Source of the DNA: Tupaia tana
Lineage: Eukaryota > Chordata > Mammalia > Scandentia > Tupaiidae
NCBI GenBank assembly: GCA_026018925.1
Contig: JAKSZU010000002.1
Span: 10,103,662 to 10,167,661, forward strand
Reading direction: 5' to 3'
DNA: 64,000 nucleotides
Part shown: positions 48,673 to 59,684 of the stretch, piece after piece
How the letters are laid out: every line of letters begins with the position of its first letter
Numbering within the stretch: position 1 is the stretch's first letter
Position numbers and translations under genes: made by a program
The notes under the pieces: generated by a model
What the model saw: only the letters and a program-made list of their open reading frames with translations
Told to the model about the DNA's origin: nothing
Database searches by the model: none

Positions 48673-49499
48673 GTGTACTCGGACTGAGCCTGAGATCTGA
48701 GCAGGACTGCAGAGGTGTTCTAGTTAGCGACGTGTTGGAGTAATTTTAGGTCAGTGATCGTGTTTCCCTTCACCTCCAACATCGCGGTGATTTCCAGGTG
48801 CTGCTTGGAAAGGACATGCTCTTCAGAGAGTCTCTTAAGATGCATTCTATTTTGCCATTATTCTTTCTCTTCCCAGTTATGTTCATCTCTAAACAACCCA
48901 AGCTACAAAACTTGACATCGTGTATTAATTATCCTCAAAGGCCTGTGTTTATTTAAACGTTCTCACCCAGGCCAAAATCCATTAGCTTTTCAAAAAAATG
49001 TGTAAATAATCCTGTTGGATGCATGCTAGCGTTTCCCAGACTATTTTGAAAAAATAGAGCTCATGTATAATCACACGAAATGATCTGGAATTTGCTACTG
49101 TGCAGAACCAATACGATGGCAGTTTGGGGGACACACGCTCGTGGTCCTCATAGCCCACGTGAGAGCATTTCCAACATATCTCTGAGTCCATAAATGAACA
49201 AAGTAAAATATACATTTATTTGTATAAATAAATAAATGCTGTATGGGAGTCCAGTGACGTAGCCATTATGCTATCTGCTGGTTCCTAAGTAAAATAATTC
49301 TTAATAGAAAAGAAAATATATGTACAATTTTCCAAAGAAAACTATAAGGAATATTTGTGTAACCACCATTTAATGTGAACAAATTTTGTTGTATTTATTT
49401 TAATTTTTTTGAAGATCATGTTGAAATTCCCTTCATATTACTGTGTAACAAACTATCCCAGAACTTAAAACAACCACTGTCTTTTCTTTTAAAAGAAGT
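48673..49499. other. AT-rich intron DNA
   Basis: Apart from the SINE head fragment, nothing recognised; TGTAACAAACTATCCCAGAACTTAAAACAAC at 49443 belongs to a common old repeat I cannot name. Confidence 0.5.
49241..49287 (-). mobile_element. SINE-A head fragment
   Basis: TATGGGAGTCCAGTGACGTAGCCATTATGC and GCTGGTTCC are the first 45 bases of the head only. Confidence 0.75.
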
Positions 49500-49558
49500 T
49501 TTATTTTTTTTTATTCTTTCATGACAGAGAAAGAGACAGACATCCCCAACAAGGTCTT
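49500..49558 (-). mobile_element. SINE-B tail side, interrupted
   Basis: TTTATTCTTTCATGACAGAGAAAGAGACAGACATC is the tail and purine tract; it continues at 49828 after the young insertion. Confidence 0.6.
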
Positions 49559-49827
49559 TTTTTTTTTAGAGAGGTTTTTGCTATAGGGCGCGTGCGCTCG
49601 CCAGACAAACAGAGAGAGACATAGAGACAGAAAGCAAGAAATCACCCCCCAGAGGGGATGGTCACGCCGCAATCCCTTCTCCTCCATTCTCCTCTCGGGA
49701 TCTTGGGCACGCATGCACACGCACACGCGCCCGGCGTGAGTTTTAAGCCACCGGGTCCGGGACGCGAACCGCGGTCAACTACGTGGGAGTCCAGCGACAT
49801 AGCCATTACGCTAACTGCTGGTTCCCA
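49559..49827 (-). mobile_element. SINE-A, full length, young, nested in SINE-B
   Basis: Nearly consensus reverse copy flanked by an exact 15-bp duplication CCCCAACAAGGTCTT at 49544-49558 and 49828-49842. Confidence 0.95.
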
Positions 49828-49996
49828 CCCCAACAAGGTCTTGATGCTTAGATCAACCCCCATCCTCAGCCAGCCTGGACCACAGGCTCACATGAATGCC
49901 CAGCATTTACAGGGAGACTTCAGGATGTGAGCCCAGGACCTTCCCATGTGGGCCAGCCACTGCAGAGTGTTGCATTACCACTGTGCCCACTGGTCT
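49828..49996 (-). mobile_element. SINE-B body and head side
   Basis: Continues the interrupted SINE-B, ending CATTACCACTGTGCCCACTGG at the tRNA-like head. Confidence 0.6.
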
Positions 49997-50824
49997 GTAA
50001 AGCATCTTCTTACACCCACAGAAATCCAGAACCTATGCAACAGAGAATGCTGGGTCTGCTCCACAAAGCACGAGCTTAGACAAGAAGGTCCAGGAGCTGA
50101 ATGACCTAGTGGCCAGAGCAGGAGCAACTTGGAGGTGTCTTGCCTCACCTATCTGGTAGCTGGCACCTCAGCCGGGCCTGTCATCTGAACATCTGTGCAC
50201 CCACCTGTTTGTGTAGCTTGGGCTTCCTGCTAGCATGGCGGCCTTGGACTGCTCACGTAGTGACTCAGCGCTCCAAGGTAGATTCTAGAAAGCAGAAGCT
50301 GCATCGCCTTTCCTGACCTAGCCTCTGAAGTCACGCTGAGACATTTCCACTGCATTCTGTCAGTTCCAGGATAGTCATGAGTCTTTTCTGAATTTTAGGT
50401 TTCTTCCTAAATTTTAGGGAAGGGGAGTTAGTCTATCTTTCTAAGAATCACCACTGTGGTGATATCCAGTCCGTGTATTGCAGTTCTCCTACATATATGG
50501 GCATCCATGTAAATGCCTTCTCATTGAATCTCCATCTTTCTACAAACTACACACAGAGAGCCGGGGAAACCGAGAACCAGGCGTTGTAAATGCTCTTCCG
50601 TTATTATTAGCAGGCTGGTTGGGCGAGACAAGGCATTGCCAAAGCAGTTGGTTTGATTATGCTCTTCTCTCTACATTTCCCTTAACTCTCCTCTCTTCTC
50701 TCTAATATCGTCTAGTCACTAGTAATAAATAGAGATGTCCTGTGTCATGTGGCACTTTGTAGTGTTTACATTCGCACTTATTCCCTCAGTTGAGAGAATA
50801 AGGCAGACAGCGGGGATCCGGCCT
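49997..50824. other. Intron DNA, likely old repeat
   Basis: 50000-50380 may continue the old repeat begun at 49425, interrupted by the two SINEs; class not identified. Confidence 0.4.
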
Positions 50825-51110
50825 GCACCTCTCCTCCTTGTCTCTCCTGGACCCCATGTCCTCGGCTTCTGCCTCATCTCTGGGTGTCGAAATACAACCA
50901 ACTCTTCGAGGCCTGGCTCAATGCTGCCTCCTGCAAGAAGCCTTCCCTGACAAGCACTCCCAGCCGGAACTCCTCTCTCCCTCCTCTGTGCCTGCCTAGA
51001 GCTCTGTGTTTCTCATACGGTATTCATATAGCCCACTCTGCATGCTGTTTCCCATATCACATCCCCGGTACTCGGCTGATGCCTCCCACCCAGGTGAATC
51101 GTGAAAGTCT
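50825..51110. mobile_element. L2 LINE 3' fragment
   Basis: CTGGCTCAATGCTGCCTCCTGCAAGAAGCCTTCCCTGAC, followed by CTCTCTCCCTCCTCTGTGCC, is the well-known L2 3' region seen in most mammals. Confidence 0.65.
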
Positions 51111-51785
51111 TACAAATGAATGAACTGTCTTCTCAGCACACTTAGCTTGCTTGCTCCTCTCAGAGTGTGAGAACGTAGTATGTGAAAGTACAGCCTCTCT
51201 TCAGTCGACAACAGAACACATGCGTAACAGTGGTCCCATAAGATCATGCAGAGCTAGAACCTGCCTGTCCCCTCATGACAACATGGCTGTTGTAACATCC
51301 TCATGCGACACATCACTCCCGGGCTTTGGGTGGTGCCGGGTAAACGAACTACTGCACCCCTGGCACTAGGCACAGGTCCTCTGGGGTGATCTAGAGGAGG
51401 CATTGCCTTGGGAGATGACAGCCCCCTGACGACCCTCCAGAGGGACAAGACGTGGAGGTGGGATGCAGCAAGATCGATGACCCTGACCCTGTGTAGGCCT
51501 GGGCCAATGGGTGTCTTCATGTCTTAGTTTTTAACAACAAAATTTAAAAAGTAAAAAAAAAAAAAAAATTAAAATAAAAAACAGTAATAGAAGAATTTTA
51601 GAATAAAGAATTATAGAATAAAGATAGAAAAAACACATTTTTGTATAGCCATACTATGTGTTTGTGTTTTAAGCTGGTATTACAAAAGAGTCAAAAAGTA
51701 AAAACAAAATGAAAGTTTATGAGGTAAAACAGTTATAATAAGCTAAGTTAGTGTATTATTTAAGAAAAAAATATATCTTTTCCTC
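51111..51785. other. Intron DNA with A-rich patch
   Basis: 51535-51770 is A-rich low-complexity DNA; the rest is unassigned. Confidence 0.55.
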
Positions 51786-52026
51786 TAGGTTTTTGCCATA
51801 GGTTGCATGTGCTTTCCAGAGAGAAAGAGAGATGCAGAGAAAAAAAGTGAGAAATCGCCCCCCCGGGGAGGAGGATGGACCATGCTGCAATCCCTTTTCC
51901 ATTCTCCTCTCGGGATTTTGGCACGCACGTATACACGCATGATTTTCAAGTCACCAAGTCTGAGATCAAACCATGACTGGCCACGTGGGAGTTCAGCGCT
52001 TTAACCACCAAGCTGCTTGATGACCC
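51786..52026 (-). mobile_element. SINE-A, older copy
   Basis: Full-length reverse copy with GCTGCAATCCCTTTTCCATTCTCC; head GCTGCTTGATGACCCC. Confidence 0.83.
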
Positions 52027-53574
52027 CAAGAAAAAGCATGCTTTTTGTAAACTGAGTGTAGCCAAGTGAGCAGTCATGGCCTTGGCTCCCCGTCTTCTCC
52101 CGTCGCACTCCCTGACTCCCCGAGACAACTTCCAGCCCTGCAGTGCCCGGTACTGGTGGCTCGCTTTCCGTCTCCTGTGCTAAGTTTCGCCGTACCTTCT
52201 GTGTGGGCGGACCCAGGAGGTGCACAGACACCACCGCAGTTGCCTGCACGTCCAGTGCAGTGACTTGCTGCATGGGATAGTGGTCGCGAGCAATGGGCAA
52301 TGCCGTCTAGGCTAGGCTGCAGCGGGCCACACCCTCGGGTGTGTGTAAGTGTGCTCTGTGATGTTCGCGCAATGACAAGATGAGTAAGGATGCGTTTTTC
52401 AGCACGTACCCCTGTGGTCAGCTGACGCGTGCTTGCCAGGGCCACCCAGTGCGCATGGAGGTGGCCTCCTTGACAGCGGCGTCTCCTGTGACTTGCCCCT
52501 CTGGGGCCAGGGCGTTCCTCTGTGTAGACCCTGCCTCACCGTGTGCAGCAGACTTGGATCCAGAGAGCCACAGGAAGAGAAAAGACCAGGCAGCGAGAAG
52601 CTCATCCGGGCCCCTCCTGGGAGAGCCATGCGCCTGTGGCAGCAGAGCGATCCAAGGACTCAAAGGTGCGTGGTCTCCACCGTCAACTGGTGACCTCCGC
52701 AGTGACACAGGAGCTGGGGCATCCCTGCTTCCCGGGGCTCCCCAAGGAGACAGGCGAGAACAGGTGTACTGCTCTCTGACTCCAGGACACACCTGCTGCT
52801 TCCCCACAGGAGGGGGACAGCACCCAGGGAAGACCTGTGGTCACCAGGACCTTGGGGCAGCCAGTGTCTCTTCCAGAAATGTTCCAAACCACTTCTGGCC
52901 TCTGCTGCTTCCTTCTTGCATTTCCTAAAGGTGGGCTGAACTGGGGACTCACGGGAAGCCAAATTTTGTCTTCCTCAAGTGCCCACGGGGCTCATGCAGC
53001 GGACAGGCTCCGCTGCTGCCTCATCTGAGTCCGAGCCAAGAAAAGGACATAGAAACTGCCACAGTGGCATTCCATTCTAGAACCTTCTCTTTGCAGAGAA
53101 AACGTAATTTTATGACCAAGAGTCATAATTCACATACTCAAAGGTTTGTACCTTCCTTCCCCCCAAAAGCAAGTGGTTAGAAGTGTGCCAGAAGCCTGCA
53201 GAGTGACACCTGAAGGGGAAGGGAAAGCAGGCTTAGACAGTAGCAGGTGTTTTTACATTATGTCAGTCACAGAAAATTAGAGCAAGCACGAGGCACTATT
53301 CAATTGGCAAGGATATGCTGGACGTAGCTCACTTACTAAAAAGGGATGGATTAACAAAGATTTATTTATTTAAAGGTTTTTTTTTTCTTTTTTAATATCA
53401 AAACAAAAGAGTTTGGATATTTCCTGCATGGCACATTTGTCCAGGTAAAACTATTTGAAGAACACTCTCTTGAGCCTGCTTAAATGAAGCGTGTATATTT
53501 CAGCAATTTGGAAAAACAATCTGCCTTTCTTGTTTGTGGTGGAGCCAGTGGGGGCGGCTGCCAGTCAGGCCGTA
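52027..53574. other. Unique intron DNA
   Basis: GC-rich 52080-53030, no recognised exon; AT-rich afterwards. Confidence 0.5.
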
Positions 53575-53770
53575 TCGGATGCTGACAGGTGTGGGCCTGG
53601 AGACAGACGTCTGAGTTCAGGCTCCTACCATGGACTATTTCCTCGAGCTTTCCAAGTCTCAGTTTCCTCATCTGTGAAATGAGGACAATATCGTGTCTCC
53701 CTCCTGGGGTCGTTGGAGGACTTGATGAGATATATAGTATTTATAAAGCTCCCAATTACAGGCTACAGCC
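53575..53770 (+). mobile_element. MIR remnant, well kept
   Basis: TCTCAGTTTCCTCATCTGTGAAATGAGGACAATA, then GGACTTGATGAGATATATAG, is a clear MIR core. Confidence 0.75.
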
Positions 53771-54954
53771 CAGCTGAAAGACCATGAGGTACATGTTACG
53801 TGTCAACAGAAGCTGATTTTCAGCCACAGGATTTTAGCCCGAAGGCGAGCGCTAGTCACGGCCGGCATCGTGTGCGTATGTGCTCACGGAACACCCCACG
53901 TTCGCAGTGACGTGCGCCCCACTGAGAAGGCTGCCACAGCTGTGCCCTGTGCCCTCGGCTGAAGTGTGTTCTCAGAGCTGGCCCGGGGGAACCTCCTTTA
54001 AACTCTGCGAGGCCTTCAGACAAGGCCGTTCTGAAGTCCGTGTATGATGTTCTTTTTGTTTTAATAACTCCATAAAAACAATTTGCTTGTGAAATGCAGT
54101 AAGAAGTAAACATATTCAGATGGGCGTTGGCACGACCCCCGGAGATGTGATCGTAGGTCCCATCACGCTAGAATGGCTGCCCTGGATAATAAGTGAATCT
54201 GGCCCTGAGGCTGGCAGAGTCCATGTTCAAACCTCCTCGTTGCTCTGAATGCCCGTTTGGGCTACGAGAGTTTGGGGGATCCCAAGGAATTTGGGGAAGA
54301 CATCGTAGGGGTGAGCGTGCTGGAAGTGAGGTCTTCCGTCAGAGTTGGATTGCAAAGTTCGGTCTGCACTTCGGGTCACATAATTACAAACTCTCCGGTC
54401 ACGGCAGAGGAGTGCTGCAAAGCTGCCATCGCCAGGTGACTTCGGTCAATAATCCTATTGTCCTAAGCCTCGCGTGCCCTTCCCTGAAGCGCTCACCGTG
54501 AAACCTGGCCGAAACTCTAAGACTGTTTTTTTCAAACCGTTCTTCCTGGTTGTGATCAATCGGAAATGTCATAAAAATAATCCTACTGTCAAGTCCCACT
54601 TACTCTCACATACAAGCCACTGAAAGAACAAAAAACCAAGTAAAACGAACACAAGACACAGAGGAAGGGCCAGGCCAGCGCCCAGCCTGCTCAGAGAGCT
54701 GGTGTGGCTCAGAGGCGTCTGCTGGTCCGAGTCAGTTCTCTGTCCTTAACCCTGTGGCGATCCGTGGACTTACTCTAACAATAACTTTGGCTTTTCTTTG
54801 TTGGATCATTTAATATTATGTGTCACTTCTAAACCTGTTTATCAAATGCTTGTTAGTCTCCTAGTGCAATGTAGTCATTTTAGCGATAGGAGCAGTCCAC
54901 TACGTGTCTAGGTCTCACTCCACGTTCGAATAATCCGAAAATGTCAGAGCAGAA
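53771..54954. other. Unique intron DNA
   Basis: No supported feature. Confidence 0.55.
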
Positions 54955-55075
54955 AAGCGTCGACCTTTAAGGCTGCTCGTCCAACGTGTGAACAAAACAA
55001 AGGCTCAGAAGATTCTAGAGTGATGTGTCAAAGTCAGAAAGGCAGCAGCACGGTTAGAATACAACTTTTGAATAT
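54955..55075 (-). mobile_element. MIR-like remnant
   Basis: AAAGGCTCAGAAGATTCTAGAGTGATGTGTCAAAGTCAGAAAGGCAGCA resembles the reverse MIR/L2 3' part. Confidence 0.45.
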
Positions 55076-55139
55076 TCAAGTTCAATGATTTTTAGAACTT
55101 TGAAAAAGAGGCGGCTAAACTGGGGAAATACTGAAGGTG

Positions 55140-55430
55140 TAATTTTTTTAATTAAAAATTTTTATATTACATTTAATCACATATATCTTTACAGTGTACA
55201 ACATTTATTTTTCCAGCATGATTACCATGTATATCAGTCAAAACAAGGGCATCACTATATACGTCATCAGCAGCAAATAGCTTTTCAGTTTTTTTGTCAA
55301 TTAAATATTCTATTTTTTTCTTTTTCCTCCCCTGCCCCCCATTACCCACCCTATATTACCCCATCCTTACTATCTCTAGTATCTATCATTGCCCTCCCTG
55401 CTACCATACCTTCCAAGCTTTCTGTTTCTA
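55140..55430 (-). mobile_element. LINE-1 3'-end fragment
   Basis: It shares ATCTTTACAGTGTACAACAT, TCCAGCATGATTAC and the C-rich stretch (CCTCCCCTGCCCCCCATTACC) with the 3' part of the composite element at 3590-3830. The right boundary is unclear; bases 55431-55690 stay open for translation but match nothing I recognise. Confidence 0.6.
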
Positions 55431-55946
55431 TCACAGAGCGCAGAAAATCGGTGTACATTGAGCGGGCACAAAGAGGTTCCTTTCCATATTCCGCAGAAGC
55501 CAGTTTCCATATGGCACGGCTGTTGGTGTTGCATCAGCTTGGCTCTATGTCACAAGAGTGTGTTCTTATGAACACAAAGTTTTGGCGAACTTTGAAAGGT
55601 GTACTTGTTACTACATGTTCTGATGAGATTATGAAAATCTTTGGCAACTGTGATTTCCAAGTGGAGAAAAATTGCTACCAAGAATTCTGAAAGACAGAGA
55701 CCAAATAGGGTGTGGTGGATCCCAATCTCCACCCTCAAGTCCCTCTTCCCAGTGGGCAGTAGCGTACACGGGAATTCCTTCACGTCTCACAGGCAGATTT
55801 CTAGAAGAGAATGCAGGCCAAAGTGGAAGTGGCCACGTAGTTACAGAACTTATCACCTCTCCCTCACAGGGAGGAAGAGAGGAGTCTGTCTTCAAAAAGG
55901 ACACACCGAAAAGATCGTGTTTTCACTTTCTTCAAAAGAAACAGTT

Positions 55947-56200
55947 AGGGATGGCCCTGTAGTGCAGCAGTTAAAGGAGTTGAATCCCGCATGGTCAACC
56001 ACAGTTGAATCCTGGTCTCAGCAGCTTGAAAACATGCCCGGCATGTGTGCACGTGTGCCCACAGTCCTGACAGGAGGGAAGAATGAAGGAAAAGGATTGT
56101 GGCATGACCGTACCCCATGGGGGGGGTGCTTTCTCAGATAGCATGTGCACTTGTCAGGAAGTGACAAGTGCACATGCCCTCTGGCACTAAAAATAATAAT
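55947..56200 (+). mobile_element. SINE-A-related, older copy with internal hairpin
   Basis: Head GGGATGGCCCTGTAGTGCAGCAG, body AGGAGGGAAGAATGAAGGAAAAGG. Its pyrimidine tract is replaced by a perfect inverted repeat (56141-56177). Confidence 0.75.
56141..56177. repeat. Perfect hairpin: 16-bp arms, 5-base loop
   Basis: GCATGTGCACTTGTCA is followed by GGAAG and then its exact reverse complement TGACAAGTGCACATGC. Both arms resemble the SINE tail block (GCA-GTGC near CATGCCCT), so it may be an inverted duplication of that block. Confidence 0.95.
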
Positions 56201-56429
56201 AATAATGATAGTAAAGCAAATAAACAAAAACCAAGAAACTATTTTTAAAAAGGGACAGTTAAACTCATTGAGGAGTTTTTTTTTTTAAGTTTTTAATATT
56301 TTTGCTCTGTTTCTCCCTCCCTTGACACCCTACGTGCAATCCTGTGGCCCGTGACATTGTTCCCGCACAGTCTATGGGGTTGCTGGAGCCGGAAGCTGCT
56401 GAATATTTACCAACTATCAAAATATCTCA

Positions 56430-56709
56430 GGACCAGCAGTTAGCGTAATGGCTATGTCGTTGGACCCCCATGTAGTCGACTGCAGTTCGAGTCCTGAACC
56501 TGTTGGCTTAAATTCACGCTGGGCGCATGTGCGTGTGTGCCCAAGATCCCAAGAGGAGAATGGAGGAGAAGGGATTGCGGCGTGGCCATCTCCCCCGGGG
56601 GGGGGAGGGGGTGTGATTTCTTGCTTTCTGTCTCTCTGTCTCTCTCTGTCTTTCTGGCAAGTGCATGTGCCCTATAGCAAAAACATCTCAAAACAAAAAA
56701 CAAAAAAAA
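56430..56709 (+). mobile_element. SINE-A, full length, fairly young
   Basis: Intact boxes and a long G run in the body. The flanks TATCTCA / CTATCTCA are a short duplication. Confidence 0.9.
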
Positions 56710-57935
56710 CTATCTCAATACCATTTTCAAAATGCCAATTAAATCTGACACCAGTGAGGTCTCAAAGTTTCTTTCGGTGAGTTAATTTGGTGTCTTCCTT
56801 TTCCCAAACCAAAGAATCATCAAAGGCTTCTAAACTTTATATTATTATTATTCGTTTTGAATCTTAGGTTGCAGGGCATAAATCCTGTGTTCTGTTTTGC
56901 CCGTTAGAATTTACACTTTTCAAACACTCGGCCCAATTCTGTGCTGACCGTTCAGATACAAGCCAGCTCGTGTGCGATGGCGGTTAGGGTCGGGAGGCAG
57001 GTGGAGCCCTGAATCACTGTCTGCGCTTCCGTCTCTCCTGACGCGTATCTCGGCATTAGTTACAGATGTGCGCGCAGATCGGATGCAGCCAAGTGCGTCT
57101 GAAATGCTCGTGCTGATGGCACCAGCGTTTGTTCTCCCAGCGTCCAGTCTGAGCTGCCTTCTTTCCAAACTGTTGTGTCATTTTTACATATTTATCATGC
57201 CTTTAAAAAAAATGTTTACAGCTCCTAATTATTCCAGGGGATTGAAATAATTGCTTATGAGAAGCCGTAATCACCATAATTAAATTGAGGCAAATCTAGA
57301 AAAATTAGATCTCCATGGAATGTGTTCAAGTATATTTATTTTAGGAGCTCTATGTAAGAATTTTACAAAAGAACCTGTAATTGCATAAATTACCAAATTA
57401 TGTTACATTGCAGTTTAAAGATTATTTTAGAATAAGTTGGAATATGAGGTTTACTAAACAACTGGAATAATTTTTTTTTAATTTAATTTTTGTACTCAAT
57501 GAATTTGTTTGCTGTCACTTGGCTGTATTTCAGAATTCTTATTTATTTAGAATAACTTTTTAAAGGTTGAGACCCTCAAATATTTTTATAATAATGTTAG
57601 AAAAACCCACATAATACTATCCAAAATAAATAACTGATTTAAGAATTATGATCACACATAAATTGTTCTAAATGTGGCTTTATCTTTATTACACATACAG
57701 ACAGGTATAAATACACAAAGTCTAAAACTATGTGCATATCAGAATGGAGTTGCAGGTGATGATACGATTTCTGTTGTTTTAATTCCATGCATTCACCTTG
57801 TTACTTAAAATGTTAGCAATTTAAATTTCAGGCAATGGTCCTTTAAAAATAATTTGTTTGTTTCTTCTAGCATTGCAATCTGAAATTTAAACTTGTAATA
57901 AATTAGAGTTTTTGAATTTAAAAAAAAAGACATGG
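56710..57935. other. AT-rich unique intron DNA
   Basis: No repeat recognised over 1.2 kb; low CpG, possible conserved noncoding DNA. Confidence 0.5.
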
Positions 57936-58199
57936 AGAACCGGCAGTTAGTGTAATGGCTATGTTGCTGGACTCCCACGTAGTCGACCGCGGTTCGTGTC
58001 CCGGACCCGGTGGCTTAAAACTTACGCCGGGTGCGTGTGCGTGCGTGCCCAAGATCCTGAGAGGAGAGTGGAGGAGAAGGGATTGTGGCATGACCATCCC
58101 CCCTGGGCGGTGATTTCTCACTTTCTGTCCCTATGTCTCTCTCTGTCTGTCTGGCGAGCGCACGCACCCTATAGTGAAAACCTCTCAAAAAAAAAAAAG
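57936..58199 (+). mobile_element. SINE-A, full length, young
   Basis: Nearly consensus with A12 tail; AAAAAAAAGACATG repeats on both sides. Confidence 0.94.
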
Positions 58200-58525
58200 A
58201 CATGTAGTTTGCGAAGTTCTAAGTTGGGACTTTGCTAGAAAATTCAGGATATGTGGTCATAACTGAAGTTCAACTTTTAGACAGAACTGAAATATGTATT
58301 TATGAAGGCTCTCAGAGTAGAGCATCTCCAATATAGTGGGTACATTTTATCTAGGCCTTGAAAATGAATCAGTAGAATTTCATCAGGCAGAGAAGAGATG
58401 GAAAAATGGCATTCCAGACTAGGAGAACTCTTGGAAGCTCAAAACGGTAAAAACAATTCAAATACGGGTGAATTTGCCAGTGCAGCTGAGAGGGTAAAAG
58501 TGGTGGGTTATGAGATTTGAAAAGT
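58200..58525. other. Unique intron DNA
   Basis: Nothing recognised. Confidence 0.55.
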
Positions 58526-58720
58526 GGGGACCAGCAGGTAGTGTAGTGGTCAAGGCCCTGGACTCCCACATGGCCAACTGCAATTCAAGTCCTGCACTTG
58601 GTGGCTTGAACTTCACGCCAGGTGTGTGTGTGTGTCCAAAATCCAAGGAGGAGAGTGGAAAAGAAGGAATTCCAGCATGGTTATCCCCCCGAGGAGTGAT
58701 TTCTCACTTCCCCCTTCTCT
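58526..58720 (+). mobile_element. SINE-A, 5' part, possibly split by the provirus
   Basis: Head and body are present but it stops in the pyrimidine tract (CTTCCCCCTTCTCTG). The missing tail type reappears in the same orientation at 61310, just past the provirus. Confidence 0.82.
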
Positions 58721-58949
58721 GTTTTAATTTGAGAGATGAGGTAAAGGCCTGGGGGAATCGTGCCTGTCTTAGGTTGGAGTCGTTTATGGAACCATAAGTC
58801 CATTCTTACCCGTCATTGGAGAGTCCCATAGCTATGATGAGCCTCCTGTCTTAGGTGGAAGGACTGAACAGTTATTGGGTTCATCAGACTCTCTTACCCG
58901 TCTTTGGCTAACCAATTCAGCGCCTCAGGCGAGACCAGTATAGGGGTGT
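58721..58949 (-). other. Left end of provirus, unidentified
   Basis: This lies beyond the env tail in viral sense, where the polypurine tract and 3' LTR should be. I see no match to the 5' LTR (no CCAAT array, TATA or GGGACA edge). It may be env tail plus degraded LTR, or flanking DNA. Confidence 0.4.
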
Positions 58950-59400
58950 TGGTCTTCCATAAGTGAGTCAATTTGTTGTTTGAGGAATGACATGCGCCTA
59001 TTAAATATAACAGGTCCCAGTGAGCAAACAATTAAAAAGCCAATGTATGGGCCAAGGAGGGGGAGCGGGAAAGGGAGGAAACTGTTCCAGGCAGACCATC
59101 GGCGAGTTGTTTTCTACGTTGTTGGAGAGATTCTTGGGGTTGATGTATCTTGTCAAGAACAATGCCGGACTTGTTGGCATAAAAGCAGCAACGTTCCTGT
59201 AAAGCAAGACAGAGAACTCCCCTGTTCTGCCAGGAGGAGATTTAAACCTCATCTATTTTGAAGAACCACCTCAGCCGGGGAACCTAGTTGGTCTGAGATA
59301 AGACCCTCAGTGACTTGGCGTAATAACCCAAGCCAGTGGAGCCAGCAGCTGTAGCTGCGGTTAGGGGACCATAAAGGCTGAGAGTTTTGAGATTTAAGAA
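58950..59400 (-). pseudogene. env: env transmembrane subunit fragment, frameshifted
   Basis: Across two frames the minus strand shows landmarks of a gamma-type retroviral transmembrane subunit. There is a leucine-rich heptad segment (GLISDQLGSPAEVVLQNR, near 59240-59300), a stop, a conserved cysteine-containing loop in another frame near 59170-59200, and a hydrophobic membrane span with a short basic tail near 59000-59060. At least two frameshifts and several stops break it. The surface subunit and fusion peptide are absent. It is named from motifs only and is non-functional. Confidence 0.75.
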
Positions 59401-59407
59401 GGGTAGC

Positions 59408-59608
59408 TCAGGCTAATGTTTGCCAATCAGATGCTATGAGCCAGCCCTCGGTGATAGCTTCAACTATAGCTAAGGTATATGGAGCAGTAGCTCTGTATTG
59501 GGCGACTGCCGCCTTAATCTCTTTTACCATAAACCTACTGTGATGGCGCCAAACCTGTCCTTGGGGATCTGTAGTTTCCATAACAGGGAATGTCTCAAAG
59601 TCTGTCAT
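59408..59608 (-). pseudogene. gag: gag capsid fragment (N-terminal part)
   Basis: About 66 codons resemble the start of a betaretroviral capsid, including TFPVMETTDPQGQVWRHH and a segment ending SDWQTLA. The capsid normally continues for well over 100 more residues with a major homology region. Here it stops at TGA and the following DNA is env, so a large internal deletion joins capsid to env. Confidence 0.85.
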
Positions 59609-59684
59609 ATGCGATCCCTGAACTAGTTTTGTTTCTTTGTCTGTATTGGTTTTTAGTTTTAGTTTTTAGTTTCTCTAATTGTGA
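59595..59684 (-). pseudogene. gag: gag-like segment after the STT3B fragment
   Basis: About 30 codons, starting [12 protein letters not shown], remain in frame with the STT3B piece and end at a stop at 59595. The capsid reading frame begins one base out of phase and overlaps this end. It looks like the other side of the interrupted gag spacer. Confidence 0.6.

Noticed and set aside
55085-55690. 201-codon plus-strand open frame as a gene
   Set aside because: Its first half is antisense LINE-1 3'-end sequence; the rest matches no family.
59001-59252. 83-codon minus-strand open frame in env region
   Set aside because: Only part of it could be env; conserved env landmarks lie in the other two frames, so it is a shadow of frameshifted env.
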